Shown here: in pieces, positions 36,535 through 48,950 of the stretch
Layout: the number at the start of each line of letters is the position of its first letter
How positions within the stretch are numbered: the first letter of the stretch is position 1
Assembly: GCF_901000735.1 (NCBI RefSeq)
Contig: NC_081541.1
Coordinates: forward strand, 38,589,142-38,653,141
Source of the DNA: Corylus avellana
Taxonomy: Eukaryota; Streptophyta; Magnoliopsida; Fagales; Betulaceae
DNA length: 64,000 bases
Reading direction: 5' to 3'
Translations under genes and position numbers: made by a program
The notes under the pieces: generated by a model
The model's input: the letters and a program-made list of their open reading frames with translations, nothing else
Databases searched by the model: none
What the model was told of the DNA's origin: nothing

Positions 36535-37395
36535 TTAGAGAAAATTGTTGAATTGGTCCATGTGGTTTGACTCTATAACGACAAATTTTGTATGGTTTCA
36601 AAATAAACTTATAAATACTGGTGGTATGCCTCTATAGGAAAAGAGAAATTATTCACGTCAATATTTTCTCAATTTTTTATTCATTTCATCTTACAAATTT
36701 AATAGATTAATCGTTAGATTTGTGGATTCATGTAAACCCTATACAAATTCAGTAGTGGATTCATCTATTCACTAAGGAGATGATTAAAAGGTAATTGAAA
36801 AATGAATGAATTATATTATTTTTTACGGGAAAAGAGAAATGATTTACGTCAATATTTTTCCAATTCTTTTCTCATCGCATCCTATAAATTTAATGGATTA
36901 ATCATTAAATATGTGGACTCATGTAGACCCTACACAAATTCAATAGTGGATTCATCTAATATTCACCCATACGAATTTCGACAATCTTTTATAAAGTTTG
37001 AATTTACCCTCAAATAACAAAAATTAAATATAAAAAGGTTTGGAGTGGAGTGGTTGGCCTCCCCGTAATCTGTCAAAAATGGGTGAACTACTTCCTTTAG
37101 CTGATTATGGGGTAGCCGAGTAAACCCTCTAGCTATGGGAGGGATTTAGCGACCCCCAATGAATTGATTTTGGAGTGGCCGGTTACCCACCCAAAACCTT
37201 GTGTTTTTTGTTTTTATAATTTTTTATTTGAGAGTAAAATTATAATTTCATAAGGACGAGGTGGCCAAAAATGGCCAAAATTCGTATGAAGAATATTTGG
37301 CTAGAAAAGCAAGATTTATAAGTTGTTTTGAAATAACAAGGATTTATTTATTACAAGGTCAAACCACATGGACCAATTTAATAATTTTATCTAAT
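36535..37395. mobile_element. Foldback element of about 860 bp with GC-rich core
   Basis: The left end (AAAATTGTTGAATTGGTCCA, then TGTGGTTTGAC) is the inverse of the right end (GTCAAACCACATGGACCAATTT, then AATAATTTTATCT). The interior has a direct repeat of about 140 bp (36637-36775 and 36826-36965, period about 189) and a GC-rich core at 37040-37195 with GGTTGGCC and GGAGTGGCCGG. There is no protein-coding capacity. This architecture recurs elsewhere in the window. Confidence 0.7.
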
Positions 37396-37654
37396 TTCTA
37401 AGTTACTCTATTATTTAAAATTCTTTAAATATCTACTTTAAATTAAATAGATATCAATTCAGTAGTTACAATTTAAAAAATTATAAATACCTAGTCCACA
37501 AAAGTTCATTCATTTAATTTAAAAAGCAACTATTAGGATTTTAAAATTCTTAAATAAAATAATAGAATAACCTACTAACCTTAGAAGATATAATAGAAGA
37601 GATACGCTATTCCATTGAGTTGAAGTGGCGGTGCTTGTGAGTCTTTAATTTTTG

Positions 37655-38265
37655 GAAATTTCACAAAGTTATCTTAAACTTCTACTCGTTTTGATATTAT
37701 CCTAAAAGTTTAAAAACTTTAAATTAAGGGTATCAAACTTTTGATTTATTTCAATTACCCTATTCCGTTAAAATTTTCTATTAAATTTTGTCAAAATTTT
37801 CAAAATAACCATATTTTTTTTATAAACAATAAAAAAATTGCAAAGATGTTGAAAATTTTGACAAGATTTAACAAAAAATTATAACGGAATGGGGTAATTG
37901 AAAGAAATTGAAAGTTCGGTACCCTTAATTGAAAGAGTTTGAAATTCGAGAGTACTTCCAAAACGGATAGAAGTTCATGAGGGTTTTGTGAAATTTTTTT
38001 AATTAATTAATTATTTTAATTTTATTAAGAAATGTTTATTTGCATTATGACGTTCATCTTTGCTCAGTTGGTATGCTTATCCATCATTGAAAGTTTGGTA
38101 CCCTTAATTGAAAGAGTTTGAAATTAAATAGTACTTTCAAAACGGATGGAAGTTCATGAGAGTTTTGTGAATTTTTTTTAATTAACTAATTATTTTAATT
38201 TTATAGAGAAATGTTTATTTGCATTATACGTTCATCTCTGCTTAGTTGTATGCTTATCCATCATT
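37655..38265. mobile_element. Foldback element with an adjoining duplicated right arm
   Basis: The arm at 37656-37740 (TTTCACAAAGTTAT..., ...TAAATTAAGGGTATCAAACTTT) is inverse to 37908-37997. The right arm plus about 85 bp of flank is then repeated at 38088-38265 (period about 180 bp, both copies ending in TATGCTTATCCATCATTGA). The second copy is diverged by several substitutions and small indels. Confidence 0.7.
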
Positions 38266-38479
38266 GATTTTTTTTTTCTTTTAAATTAACGATAAATAAA
38301 ACATGCCAACTCAAGCAGAAATGTAGGTGAAACATACGTCAACCCAATAAAATGAGATTAGGGCGAGGTGTAGTATAGAAAATTACACGTGATACTTGTA
38401 AAGATAATTTATAGTGATCCTTAAAACTGCCAAAGCCCAAAGGAAAGCATAATAGCAAGTATTTGATCGCTTGGCAGCC

Positions 38480-38587
38480 GTTAAGGCATTCTTTGAACGT
38501 CAGGTGACCCGCAACAAACTTCGTATCCACGTCTCTCTCTCTCGCTCTCTCTCTCAAACAACCAAACCTTCGGAGTCGGTTCGCCGC
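38480..38587 (+). promoter_or_regulatory. 5' leader of the myotubularin gene
   Basis: CT-rich (TCTCTCTCTCTCGCTCTCTC) as in many plant leaders, directly before the chosen ATG at 38588. The same frame is open back to another ATG at 38471. The family start favours 38588. Confidence 0.5.
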
Positions 38588-41500
38588 ATGGCCGCGCCTA
38601 AGCCACGGAGCAGCGCTCGGACGACGTCGCTCCGCGACACCGAAGAGTCGGAAAAGCTCGAGGCTACCTCTAGCTGGGACGCCATCGAATGGTTCAAAAT
38701 CGAGGTTCGATTTCTCTTTCAATTCTAGGGTTTATTTCTTAATCCTCTCGCTGTCTCAATCAAATTCTTTGTTTTTGCCTTGCTCAGCCTGTTTCGCGGT
38801 CCGTCTCGCATGTGAAATTGGATTTCCTGCTTGAAGCTGAAGAAGTTATAGTCGAGGTGCGTCCAGTGCTTGCTTGAATTGCTGAACACCTCTAATTATT
38901 TCGAGAGTTTCAATTTCTTTCCTCTCATATTATGTCTTGAATTGGAAGCGAAATTCGTGTACTTTTAGTTTGATGAATGTGTAAACAAAACTTACCCTTT
39001 TTTTAATTTTAATTTTAATTTTTTATTTACAAGTTCTTGATTAATTTTAGATCCTTAATTAGTGAGTATTTACAATATTCATGATTGAATAATTTCAAAT
39101 AAAAATGGAAAGTAAGAATGAAGCAAAGAGCTACAGTTGGCGCCCTAATATTTCAAAAAATTATGAATTAGGAATCTTAGATAATGTGAATTATTAACCG
39201 ATGGAACAAAGTTGTTTCCTTGAACAATTATGAAGTGTTAGAAATTGCTAATATTTAGGACATGAAATATTGGGGGCTGGCTTTACAAGGGTTTTATTTG
39301 AAGGCGTGCATGTGTATTGGGGAGGTGAGAGAGTGGTTATCTGCTTAAGCCATATAGGCATAGTGCATTCTCTATGCTTAATAAACACTTAGTTACATTT
39401 CATAAAACATTACTGTTACAAGTAATTCTGTTTTGGTTCTTTCACTGAATTACCGAATGTTTAGACCCTTGCGTAGGATGCATCATGTAGATGCTAGCAA
39501 TAGAGTAGTGTACAAGTGATAATTTACCTCTGGTCTTCTGGAAACGTGCTTTTGTATATTACATTTAAGTATGACTATGGTTAAGTTTAAATATGTAAAT
39601 GCTGGCAATGGTGCATTCTTTGAAATTTAAAGGAACTGGGTAGTGGTGGTCTTCACAAGTATATTGCTCAAGTTTCCTCTTGCCTTACAGTGGGGAGAAG
39701 GTACTGGAAGTTGTGTTGTTAGCCCTATTGGTTGGCTTTAGGGAAGCAAGGATTATTGGGCTTGATTGATATTTATGGTTGAGAAGAATTTTCTATTGTC
39801 ATAGGATAGGAAAGTAAGGCTCCTTAAGGTCCTTGGATAGGGGCTCTTTTGGAAACTGTTGAGACAATAGCTAGGATGGTCTCTGTGTTCACATGGACTA
39901 TGTATTAGGTAGTTTTTAGGCAGACTTCCTGGCTCCAAAGAAGGGTGGGTCGTCTTTATTTCCTTAGATTTGTTGGAATGATTTGGTTGCTTTAATGATA
40001 TATTTAGTTCCCTATTGGGTCTTAAACTTATGACCTTACTTACCACCCTGTTCTTATGGGGGGAGAAAGTGCTGTTTGAGCAAGAAATCATTCGTGGATG
40101 GTTGGTTGGTGGTTTAATGCTCGCTCGTTGTTGAAAATAAATGTAGAACATATTGCTTTTGTTGAAGGTGAAGTTTGAACATCTTTAACTTAAACTCATG
40201 CCAGAGAAATTGCAAGATATGTCAGATGAGGAAGTTTATGGGGAAAACTATGCTTAGCCCCTCAATCTATCATTCAATCAATGTCTCCTCCAATCTTTTA
40301 ATTTGGTTAATGTGCCATACCAATCTACCACTCAATTTGCAATGTTCCCCTTTTGTACTCGGAAAGGCAAAAATGCCAATAAAAAAATCCAAAGCAAGAA
40401 AAGAAAAAAAATTGAAGATTTTTTTTTTTTTTTTTTTTTTTTTGACATTTAAGGGGTTTTTTTTTTTTTTTTTGGGCATTTTAGGGGTATTTTTGTCTTT
40501 TTGGGAGGCAAAAAGGTGACATTGCAACTCCTTTTGTAGATCAATAGGATACATTAACCAAATTGAAAGATTGGGTGAGACTAGGGGGCTAAGTGTAGTT
40601 TTCCCAAGTTTATATTGTGTCTAGAGTAGTATTACTTATATATAAAAAAAAAATTATTGTGTCTAGAGTAGTATTAGAGTGGATCTTCCTAGTGGATGGG
40701 GAAAACTAAGCAAAAGTGGGTCTTTTTAGTGGATAGGGAAGACTAAGCAAGACTGGATTTTATCTAATTCTTTTTTGTTTGTTTGTGGCAATATGTAAAA
40801 CTGGCCAATCTGTGATATTGCCTGCGGAAATAAGATTTTCTCAAGAATTTGAAGGTTGTGATGGATGTGATATGCATCTAATCATTAAATTATATATGGT
40901 GATGGGTATTGAAGACATCATTTTTACCTTTATAGCTGTGGTATTGCAGTACTTTATATGTAAGTAATAGCAGTTCAATTTCGTTTCTACTCATTTTCCG
41001 GTTCAGTATCAATGGGGTTAATTCATTTTGTGGACTTTTCTTTCAGGGATATGGCGTTGTTCTCGTTAATACTGATGAGGCGGGTACTTTGATAGTAACC
41101 AATTTTCGTCTTATTTTTCTTGTAAGTAATGAGTTAAATTTTTTTTGCATGTCAACATTGTTTGCTTGATATCGCAATATTACTAGCCTTTATGTTCATT
41201 GCATTCCTAAGTGAATTTCTGGTACTCTTTCATCTCTTTACTATGTTGTGTGTCATAAACATGTTAGAAGAATGAAGGCACTGTTGTAGCAGCATCAAAC
41301 TGTAGAATCGATTCTTTTTATATCTAGAAATAAGAGCTTGTTTAATAGTTTTCCTTTTTTTTTTTTTTTTTGGGGTGTTGCATTTGATAAGCTGTTTGCA
41401 CTGGTGGGTAGAAGCTCTATGGTTTTCTATCAGGTCAATTTCAACTACCAGCTTTAATAAAATATTTCCAGTTTGATGCAGCCAAAACAGTCATACTTTG

Positions 41501-44500
41501 CACTTTTAAACCTTAAAACAAACAGATGGAACTGCAAAGCACAAAACTTACATGCAGGCATTGGACTGCTCTCAGTGTTTTTATAGATGGTGTCAGCCAT
41601 CAATGTTGCAAGTCTAACCTGTTATGAGATTAGTCTTTGATATACTTCTCTGGTGGCAAGTTGGAATGTGTTATGGATGCTCCTAATGAGAAGAAAGAAG
41701 AAGAAGAGAAGAAAAATTGGCATGGAATAGGAGGAGAGATTTTGAATACCCCGAGAGATTTAGGATACCCTCATATTATATTCTAGTATAAAAGGACAAC
41801 GGCAATAAATCTACTTAAAACTTGCTGATAATTAGAAATAATGCTATTGCATGGTCGTTTGGTTTAATCTTGTCTGTTGCATTTGTTTTTAGCTTACATA
41901 ATATTGTTAGTGTGTCTGGTTTTCGGGAACTTAAAATAGATATTGTTGGTGTTGATGCTTAGAGCGAGAATATGATACACACACACACACACACATATTA
42001 TTAATGATATAAAATTACAAGATTATTTTTTGATAAGTAATCTCAAGTTTATTGAAAAGCGCAAACCATGCCAACCAAATTCTAAGTTTGCCTTGGAATA
42101 GTTCCCAAACCACGCCCTAAGTGAATTTTTTTTTTTTTAATAAGTAAAGTTGTATATATCAAAAGCGCAAAGGGGTGCAACTCTAGTACACGGGGCATAT
42201 ACAAGAGAACACCTAAGAAGAAAGAGAAAAGAGAACAAGGAAATCAAAATAGCTAATGACTAAGGGAGCTAAATAAGCAATTGTCCAAGTAAAGAGGAAA
42301 AAAAAATGTGACTTGAGCTCTATACGATTAGCCACAACAGGAATGGGAAAAAGAGACAAAAAGTATGTAGGTAGATTGAAAAGAGTGCTTTTGATGAGGG
42401 TAACCCTCCCACCCTTCGACAAGTACATTCTTTTCCAACTAGCCAATCGGCGATTAATTTTTTCCACAATGCCGTCCCATCTAGATTTTGCCTTTAAGTG
42501 AGCCCCTAGGGGGAGGCCAAGGTACTTTAAGGGTAAAGAGGATGTCCCACATCCTAGTATGCCAGCCAACTCAACCGTATTATCCACATTTGCCACAGGG
42601 ACCAACGTCGACTTGGCCATGTTCACCTTTAAACCAGAAACTGCTTCGAAACAAATAGGTAGCACTTGCAGGGAACGAATGTGGTCAGAATTGGCTCCAC
42701 AAAAGACCAAAGTATCATATGCAAATAGCAAATGAGAGATATTAACCGACGTGGAGGGACTGGATCCCATTGAAAAGCCTAAGAGACGGCCGTTGTCAAT
42801 AGTAGTGGTGATCATTGTACTAAAAGCCTCCATGACAATAACAAACATAAAGGAAGACATTGGATCTCCCTGCCTGACCCCACGAGTGCTACTATATCCG
42901 TATGGAGAACCGTTAACCAGCATAGAGAAACAAACTGACAAAATGCAATGTGCTATCCAAGAGCAACATTTCTCCCCAAAACCACATCTTCTCAGCAAAT
43001 ACAACAAAAACTTCCAATTGATGTGATCGTAGGACCAACATTCGTTACCAATAAGAACATAATCCAGAATTTGCCTGCATTTAACAAAAGCATTATGAGG
43101 CTTTGAAATGATCTTCTCTACAATCCTTCTCATTCTATTGGCAATAGCTTTAGCAATGATCTTGTAGACCCCGCTCACAAGACTAATAGGGCGAAAATCC
43201 TTGAGATCCGAAGCCCCAGGCCATACAAAGCTTCTTCAACTTACAAACATTGCGATGATGCTCCCCTTGAGCAACAAATCCTGGTGGTTGCTCCATGTAA
43301 ACCTCCTCAAATAAGTCACTGTGGAGAAATGTATTTTTGAAACATCTATCTAAAATAGTGTCCAATCAAGATTAGCAGCTAGAGAAATAATCACACAGAC
43401 AAAAGAAATTTTAGTACTAGGGGAAAAAGTTTCTTTATAATCGGCACCATAGGTCTGTGTATCCTTGGGTAACTAACAATGCTTTTAACCAGTCAAGTAA
43501 GCCATTGGGATTAAACTTGACTGCACGTACCCATTTACAACCAACAATCTTCTTACAAGGGGGAAACTACTGATTATTATAACATCCGATTATTATAATA
43601 GGCAATAACCACCATATTCACCAAGTATAGGATAGAAACTACCGATCATAGGCACAAACCATTTCCCTGAACCATTTGCACCATCAGGACACGGTTTACG
43701 GAAACCACAACAGAGTTGACGATGCCAACATCTTTTTTCGATTGATAATAATTTATTAAAAAAGAAAAAGACATGGCCCTCGTACGCTAAAAGTTTACAA
43801 GAGAAACAATCACCCTAAAGGTGTCTGAAATTTAAAATTTTAACAAGATTTAAAGTATTTGATGAGGAGAAATTAGGAACATAGACTACAACCCAATCCA
43901 AGAGAGATCCCATAAAAGGGGATTTTAAATAAGCACATTGGATGGCATCAACATCTTTATTGACACAGTGATGTTGGCGCTACCTTCCTCTAAAGAAAAT
44001 CTCACCTTGGTCACAAGGTTCAGTCAATCACCAATGAACCAGGCGGAAAAAGAAAGGAAGAAAATTAGCAATGAAGAGGAGAAAGAAAAGAAATAATTAG
44101 GTTTTGGTGGATTGAAGGTTGAAGAAGGGTAAAATGGTAATTGTCTTCTTTCTATGATATCATGATAAGAAAATATAGTGATGTCAAAATTATAAATATT
44201 TTCATTCATACAGTAGTATTTGTAGGAGTAAATAGTACAATGTTCTAGATTTGGGATACCTCACACTAGGACACCTTATAGGGACAACTAACCACCTTCT
44301 GGAAGGGGACACCTCACCTCTCTAACAGAAGCTTTCTAGGGTTTGGGAGAAAAAAGGAATCAAAAGAAGAAGAGAAAAAATTAGGAATTGAGGGCGATGT
44401 TTATACCATATGACGTTGATAGCTAGAGAGAGATAGAATATGAAAAGATTGTTACAGCTTAACCCTAGAGTGGTTACCTATAAAATTAATGATATAAAAT

Positions 44501-47500
44501 TAAATTGTCTTCGGTGTGTTTAATATTCTTAAGAAATACCAAATCTATTAGATTCAAAATATACTCCATAAGTGTGTGTGTTTAAGAATATTGCATATAT
44601 GAGTGTGCAATGTGGACGGATGTATGTACGCATGTGTGGGCGTGCACATGTGAATGGATGTATGTATACTTGTACACGCTAAATGCATGTGTGGTATTCA
44701 TGTATTTTGTATGTTTACTTATAAATATTTGTCCTTGGCCAAAAAAAAAAAAAAAGAATTGCAAATATTTGTCATATCCTCCATGGTTTTCTAATATTCT
44801 TTCTTTTCTTCGGTAAGAGTGAGGGAACAAGGAATATCATTGCACTTGGGACAATGCCGCTGGCCACTATAGAGAAGTTCACAAAAACAGTGAGTTCTCA
44901 TTTCTGTAGCTTCTTGGTTTGCATTTCTCTGTTTTGTGTTCATGTTGTAGTGACCTTGAGTAGGAAACTTGATTTGGTTCTCCAGCCTGGGAGTATAAAT
45001 ATATCTATAATTTCATTGTGCAGTTACTTTTCTGAGACAAGGATCTGATTAAATTGTAGAGGAGTTTATGCAGATTCATATCTTTGTGTTTTATATGTTT
45101 ATTGTTATATTATGGTGTAAATGAAGTGCTATGATGTATATTTTAGTACAACCCTTTCCAATTCTACCAGGTTTTCACTTCCATCATCTCTACCTCTATC
45201 TGTGCAATTTCATCAGGTCCACCTACATCTTGATTGCTCCTTTCTTTTCAACAGCTGTTTCTTTTGTGTCAATTCACTTTGCATTCCTTGTCACTGTTTT
45301 ATGCATCTTTCATGGCATCTATATCAGTCAATAAATTGTACTTTTAATGCCCTTGGCTACTTCCTCAGATCCAATAGCAGATAAGTGTTTTTAATCCCCC
45401 TACTGGTCAGCTGATTAGAGTTTGGGAGTTGGTTAGCATGGAACCTGTTACTATTATTGAATGCTTGTTGTCATCTTCCTTTTCTAGTCACCAGGAGAGA
45501 CTGCAGGACCACTTGATGCACTTATTCGAGCACCTTCACCACTGCAGAGTGCAAATGCGCCTTCCAATTTCTCTGCCCGACCCTGGTGGACCAGGAAACC
45601 TTGGGTGTTTGATTTTGGTGTGTCAGGTCTTCAGTCCAGTTTTCTTTACGAGCTTGATTGTCTAGGTTAATTTTTCAGCCAAAATTTTGTAAACTATTAT
45701 TTGAGGGTAGCAGTAAGACTCTTCTTGTTCTGACACGAAATTGTTGGAGTTGGGTTTATTGCTTTTCATCTCTCATTACATAGGGACATTTTCCATTGAT
45801 GGAAGGTTGGAAAGAAAATGGCAGTGGGTTTGGGATGATTGAAGATAAGATGAATGGGAGGTAGGATTAAGAAACGAGGGAGGAACTGAGGATTATCTCT
45901 TTTTATCAGGTTTTGCCAAATTATTCTTCTTATGCACGGAACCTTTTTTTTTTCTTCTCCAAATCCAGGGCTACTTCTACCTATGTTTGACATGCATAAC
46001 TGTCTGGCTGACTCCTTGCTTCTTGTTACAATGGATCATGAAGCTTGTGGTGTGAAATGATTCTGTAATTGTGCCAGTGGTAAATCCATCTTGTGAAAAT
46101 TTAATTTTTAGATGTGACTCCACCCTCATATGTGTTGATAAGATCTTGTCAAACATCCTTTTCCCCTACCACTGCCTTTAGTGGTGTTGCTTGACCCATG
46201 TGTCCTTCCTGAGGCAACTTAGTTACTTTCCTGGTGCTTAAGCTGATATCTCTTCTATTTCTTGAATAGTCATCATAGTGTGATACTTTTACTCATTTAG
46301 CTTTTATAAGATGCTCTCTTTTGATTGCTTCTTAATTATGATCCCTAACTTTATATAGGAGCCATATGAGTCCTTTACTAGCTGTAATGGTCCCTTCTCT
46401 CTCTTTGATCTTCTGGGGTGGGTTGTGGCAATACTGAAACATAAAGTACGGACATAGTAAAAGGTATGGCTTGGTAGGCAAGATGAGGGGTGCTGTAATC
46501 TTTTCTCAAGCGCATGCGAGTTTTTGTTCCACCATCATCATGCTGATCCCAAAGTTGTCTCAGGAAATGACACATTCAATTATCTGACGATATTTATTCC
46601 CTTGGTTTTATTCTTTTGACTTGATTGAAATGTTCATATTTTTATCACTCATGTTATTTGACCTTTGGATGCTGGTCCCACCCCTAATTTTTGTGATTAT
46701 TTTAGTGTGAAATAGTTGTATGTTTAATTTACTATTTTAAGTGCATTTAGGTTGTAAGGGTTCAATCAGCACCTCGTCAGTCTGACAAGACACCATCACG
46801 ACGACTTCTTCAGGTCATTGGTATGCTTTCTAATAATTTCCTTTTCTTAATTTATATTTTTGATGTGTTAAATGAATCATTATGTATGATGTCTCGATTT
46901 TTCAACACCTTGTATCTTTGGACAACTGCTTTTATTTCTCCTTTGGTGATTAGTTATCATGATTTCCTTGTTCTTTTAACTCTTACTAGCTATGTGATTT
47001 CTTTTGTATACTTTCTGTGTGCCTGGGACACTTTACGTTTTAAATGGTATATCGATTGCATATAAAAAAATCATTCTAAGATTGTTTTGCAAGAAAATTG
47101 TTTTTTTTGTTTGAAGATTTATTGCTGTTTGGTTCTCATTAAATACCAAGGGATGAGTGGATGTGTTGGTAGTTGATGTTAGTGCACAAGGCGGTGATCT
47201 AGATGTTGCCTTGGTAGTGGTAGTGGTGTGAGCAAGAGCCTGTGGTTGTAGTCAATGTTAGGCTTTCACTTTCTCTTATGCGGAAAAGTAGTGCAAAAGG
47301 GCTTTAAGGCTATTTTTTTTTTTTGATAACATAGGAGAACTTTACTCAGATTAATTGCACGTCGCAAACGCATACTGTACAACAATCCTCACCGTTAATC
47401 AAACTCCTACGGGTAACTGACCCCACCCGCCAGAACCAGTTACCAGGTAATCCAGGAGCTTTCACCCCTGACGGGCTAAGCAGTTTATCCTCATGCCCAG

Positions 47501-48903
47501 GTAATCCAGGAGCTTTCACCCCTTTAAGGCTATTTTATTGAAAGGTTTTGATGGCAAAATTTGGTAAAAGTGTGGAGGATTATGTTTGGAGGTTTGAATT
47601 GGTAGGAAGGATGCAGAGGGGAAGGGAAAAGGGGGAGGAGGCCAAGCCCCATTTTCATATTGTTTTGTAGGAGGGAAAATAGGCATGAAGGAGTGTGTTA
47701 ATTTATGATTTTACCCTTTTTTGCCTGTATGTAGTAATTTAATGTGAGGGAAAAAGAATTTCACAAACTTTTGTAAGAAGCCCACTCTCCATCCTTTCAA
47801 TCTCCACTGGTTTCGTGGCCCCAGGGGATTTTGCCTCCCCCTCCCTCGCTCTGATTGTCCTACCAAATGAAGTGATCTTCTCTCTCCCTTCACATTTCCC
47901 TCCTATGGTTTTTTATTGCTCCTTTAATCCCTCCAAACAAAAGGAGTTTTATGCTTGAATGGACGGTTTCTCTGGCAGCAGTTTATTTTAGGTTTAGGGA
48001 GAGTTGGCTCAGGGCTATACGGTGGAAAAAGGCTGGGAAAATAAGTGAGACAAAGGAGAGATCAGGCTGTTCAAGAGGCTGTAAACAGTACCTTAATAAT
48101 TGTTGGACGCCAAATTGCAGAGGTGGTTGACTTGGGATTCTTATTGCTGGGACCACACTGATGGGGCTTGTTTGAGAGCTAGTTTTGTCTGTGAAATTCA
48201 GTGTGCCTTATGAAAAGCTCTGTTGTGCAAAAAACCTTAATTACGGTAAATAACTCTAACAATCACACACAAGAATATTAGAGTTTACATGGTTCCCTCA
48301 ATGTGAGGTACACCCATAGGCGGAGGTGAACGCAAAGAAATTCATTAATCAAAGATGAAGTACAAAAAGGTGAAGAGAAAAAACACTCAAAGCCCAAAGC
48401 CCTAATACACTCAAATCTCACTTTTATTCAAAAGAATAAAAGGGAAAATAGCACTAGAATTTCTCTTGCTTTCTCTCTCATTTTCACTCATAACGCTGAG
48501 TGGCTAAGTCTCATAACAAAAAGCTCTCTCTGTGTCTCGCACGGCAGCTTACGCTTAATCTTTCTTCTATGTGGCGCTTCAAAACCAAAGGAGAAAAGGG
48601 TTCTTAGTTTTCTCCCTTTGTCATGTGGCGCATCAAAAACTAAAGAAGGAGGCATCTCTCTTTACGGCAGAATAGTATGCTTTATTTAAAGGGTGAGAGT
48701 CAGCTAACCCAAAACCAAAGCCAATTTGGAAAAGTAATCACTAATGGTGGGACCCTCTGACTTGATGTACTTCAGGTCACGTCCAACACTCAAAGGGATG
48801 AAAATCGGTGCCAGCGCATCATCAGTGGAAAAACTATGGAAGAATTGCGATTAAAGGATTATGGAAAGATTTACTAGGGGGTATTAAAGGATCACTTAGA
48901 TTG

Positions 48904-48950
<47 letters not shown>

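Noticed and set aside
45121..45384. 87-codon plus frame in myotubularin intron 4
   Set aside because: No fit to the myotubularin protein; exon 4 (44889) and exon 5 (46751) join in frame without it.
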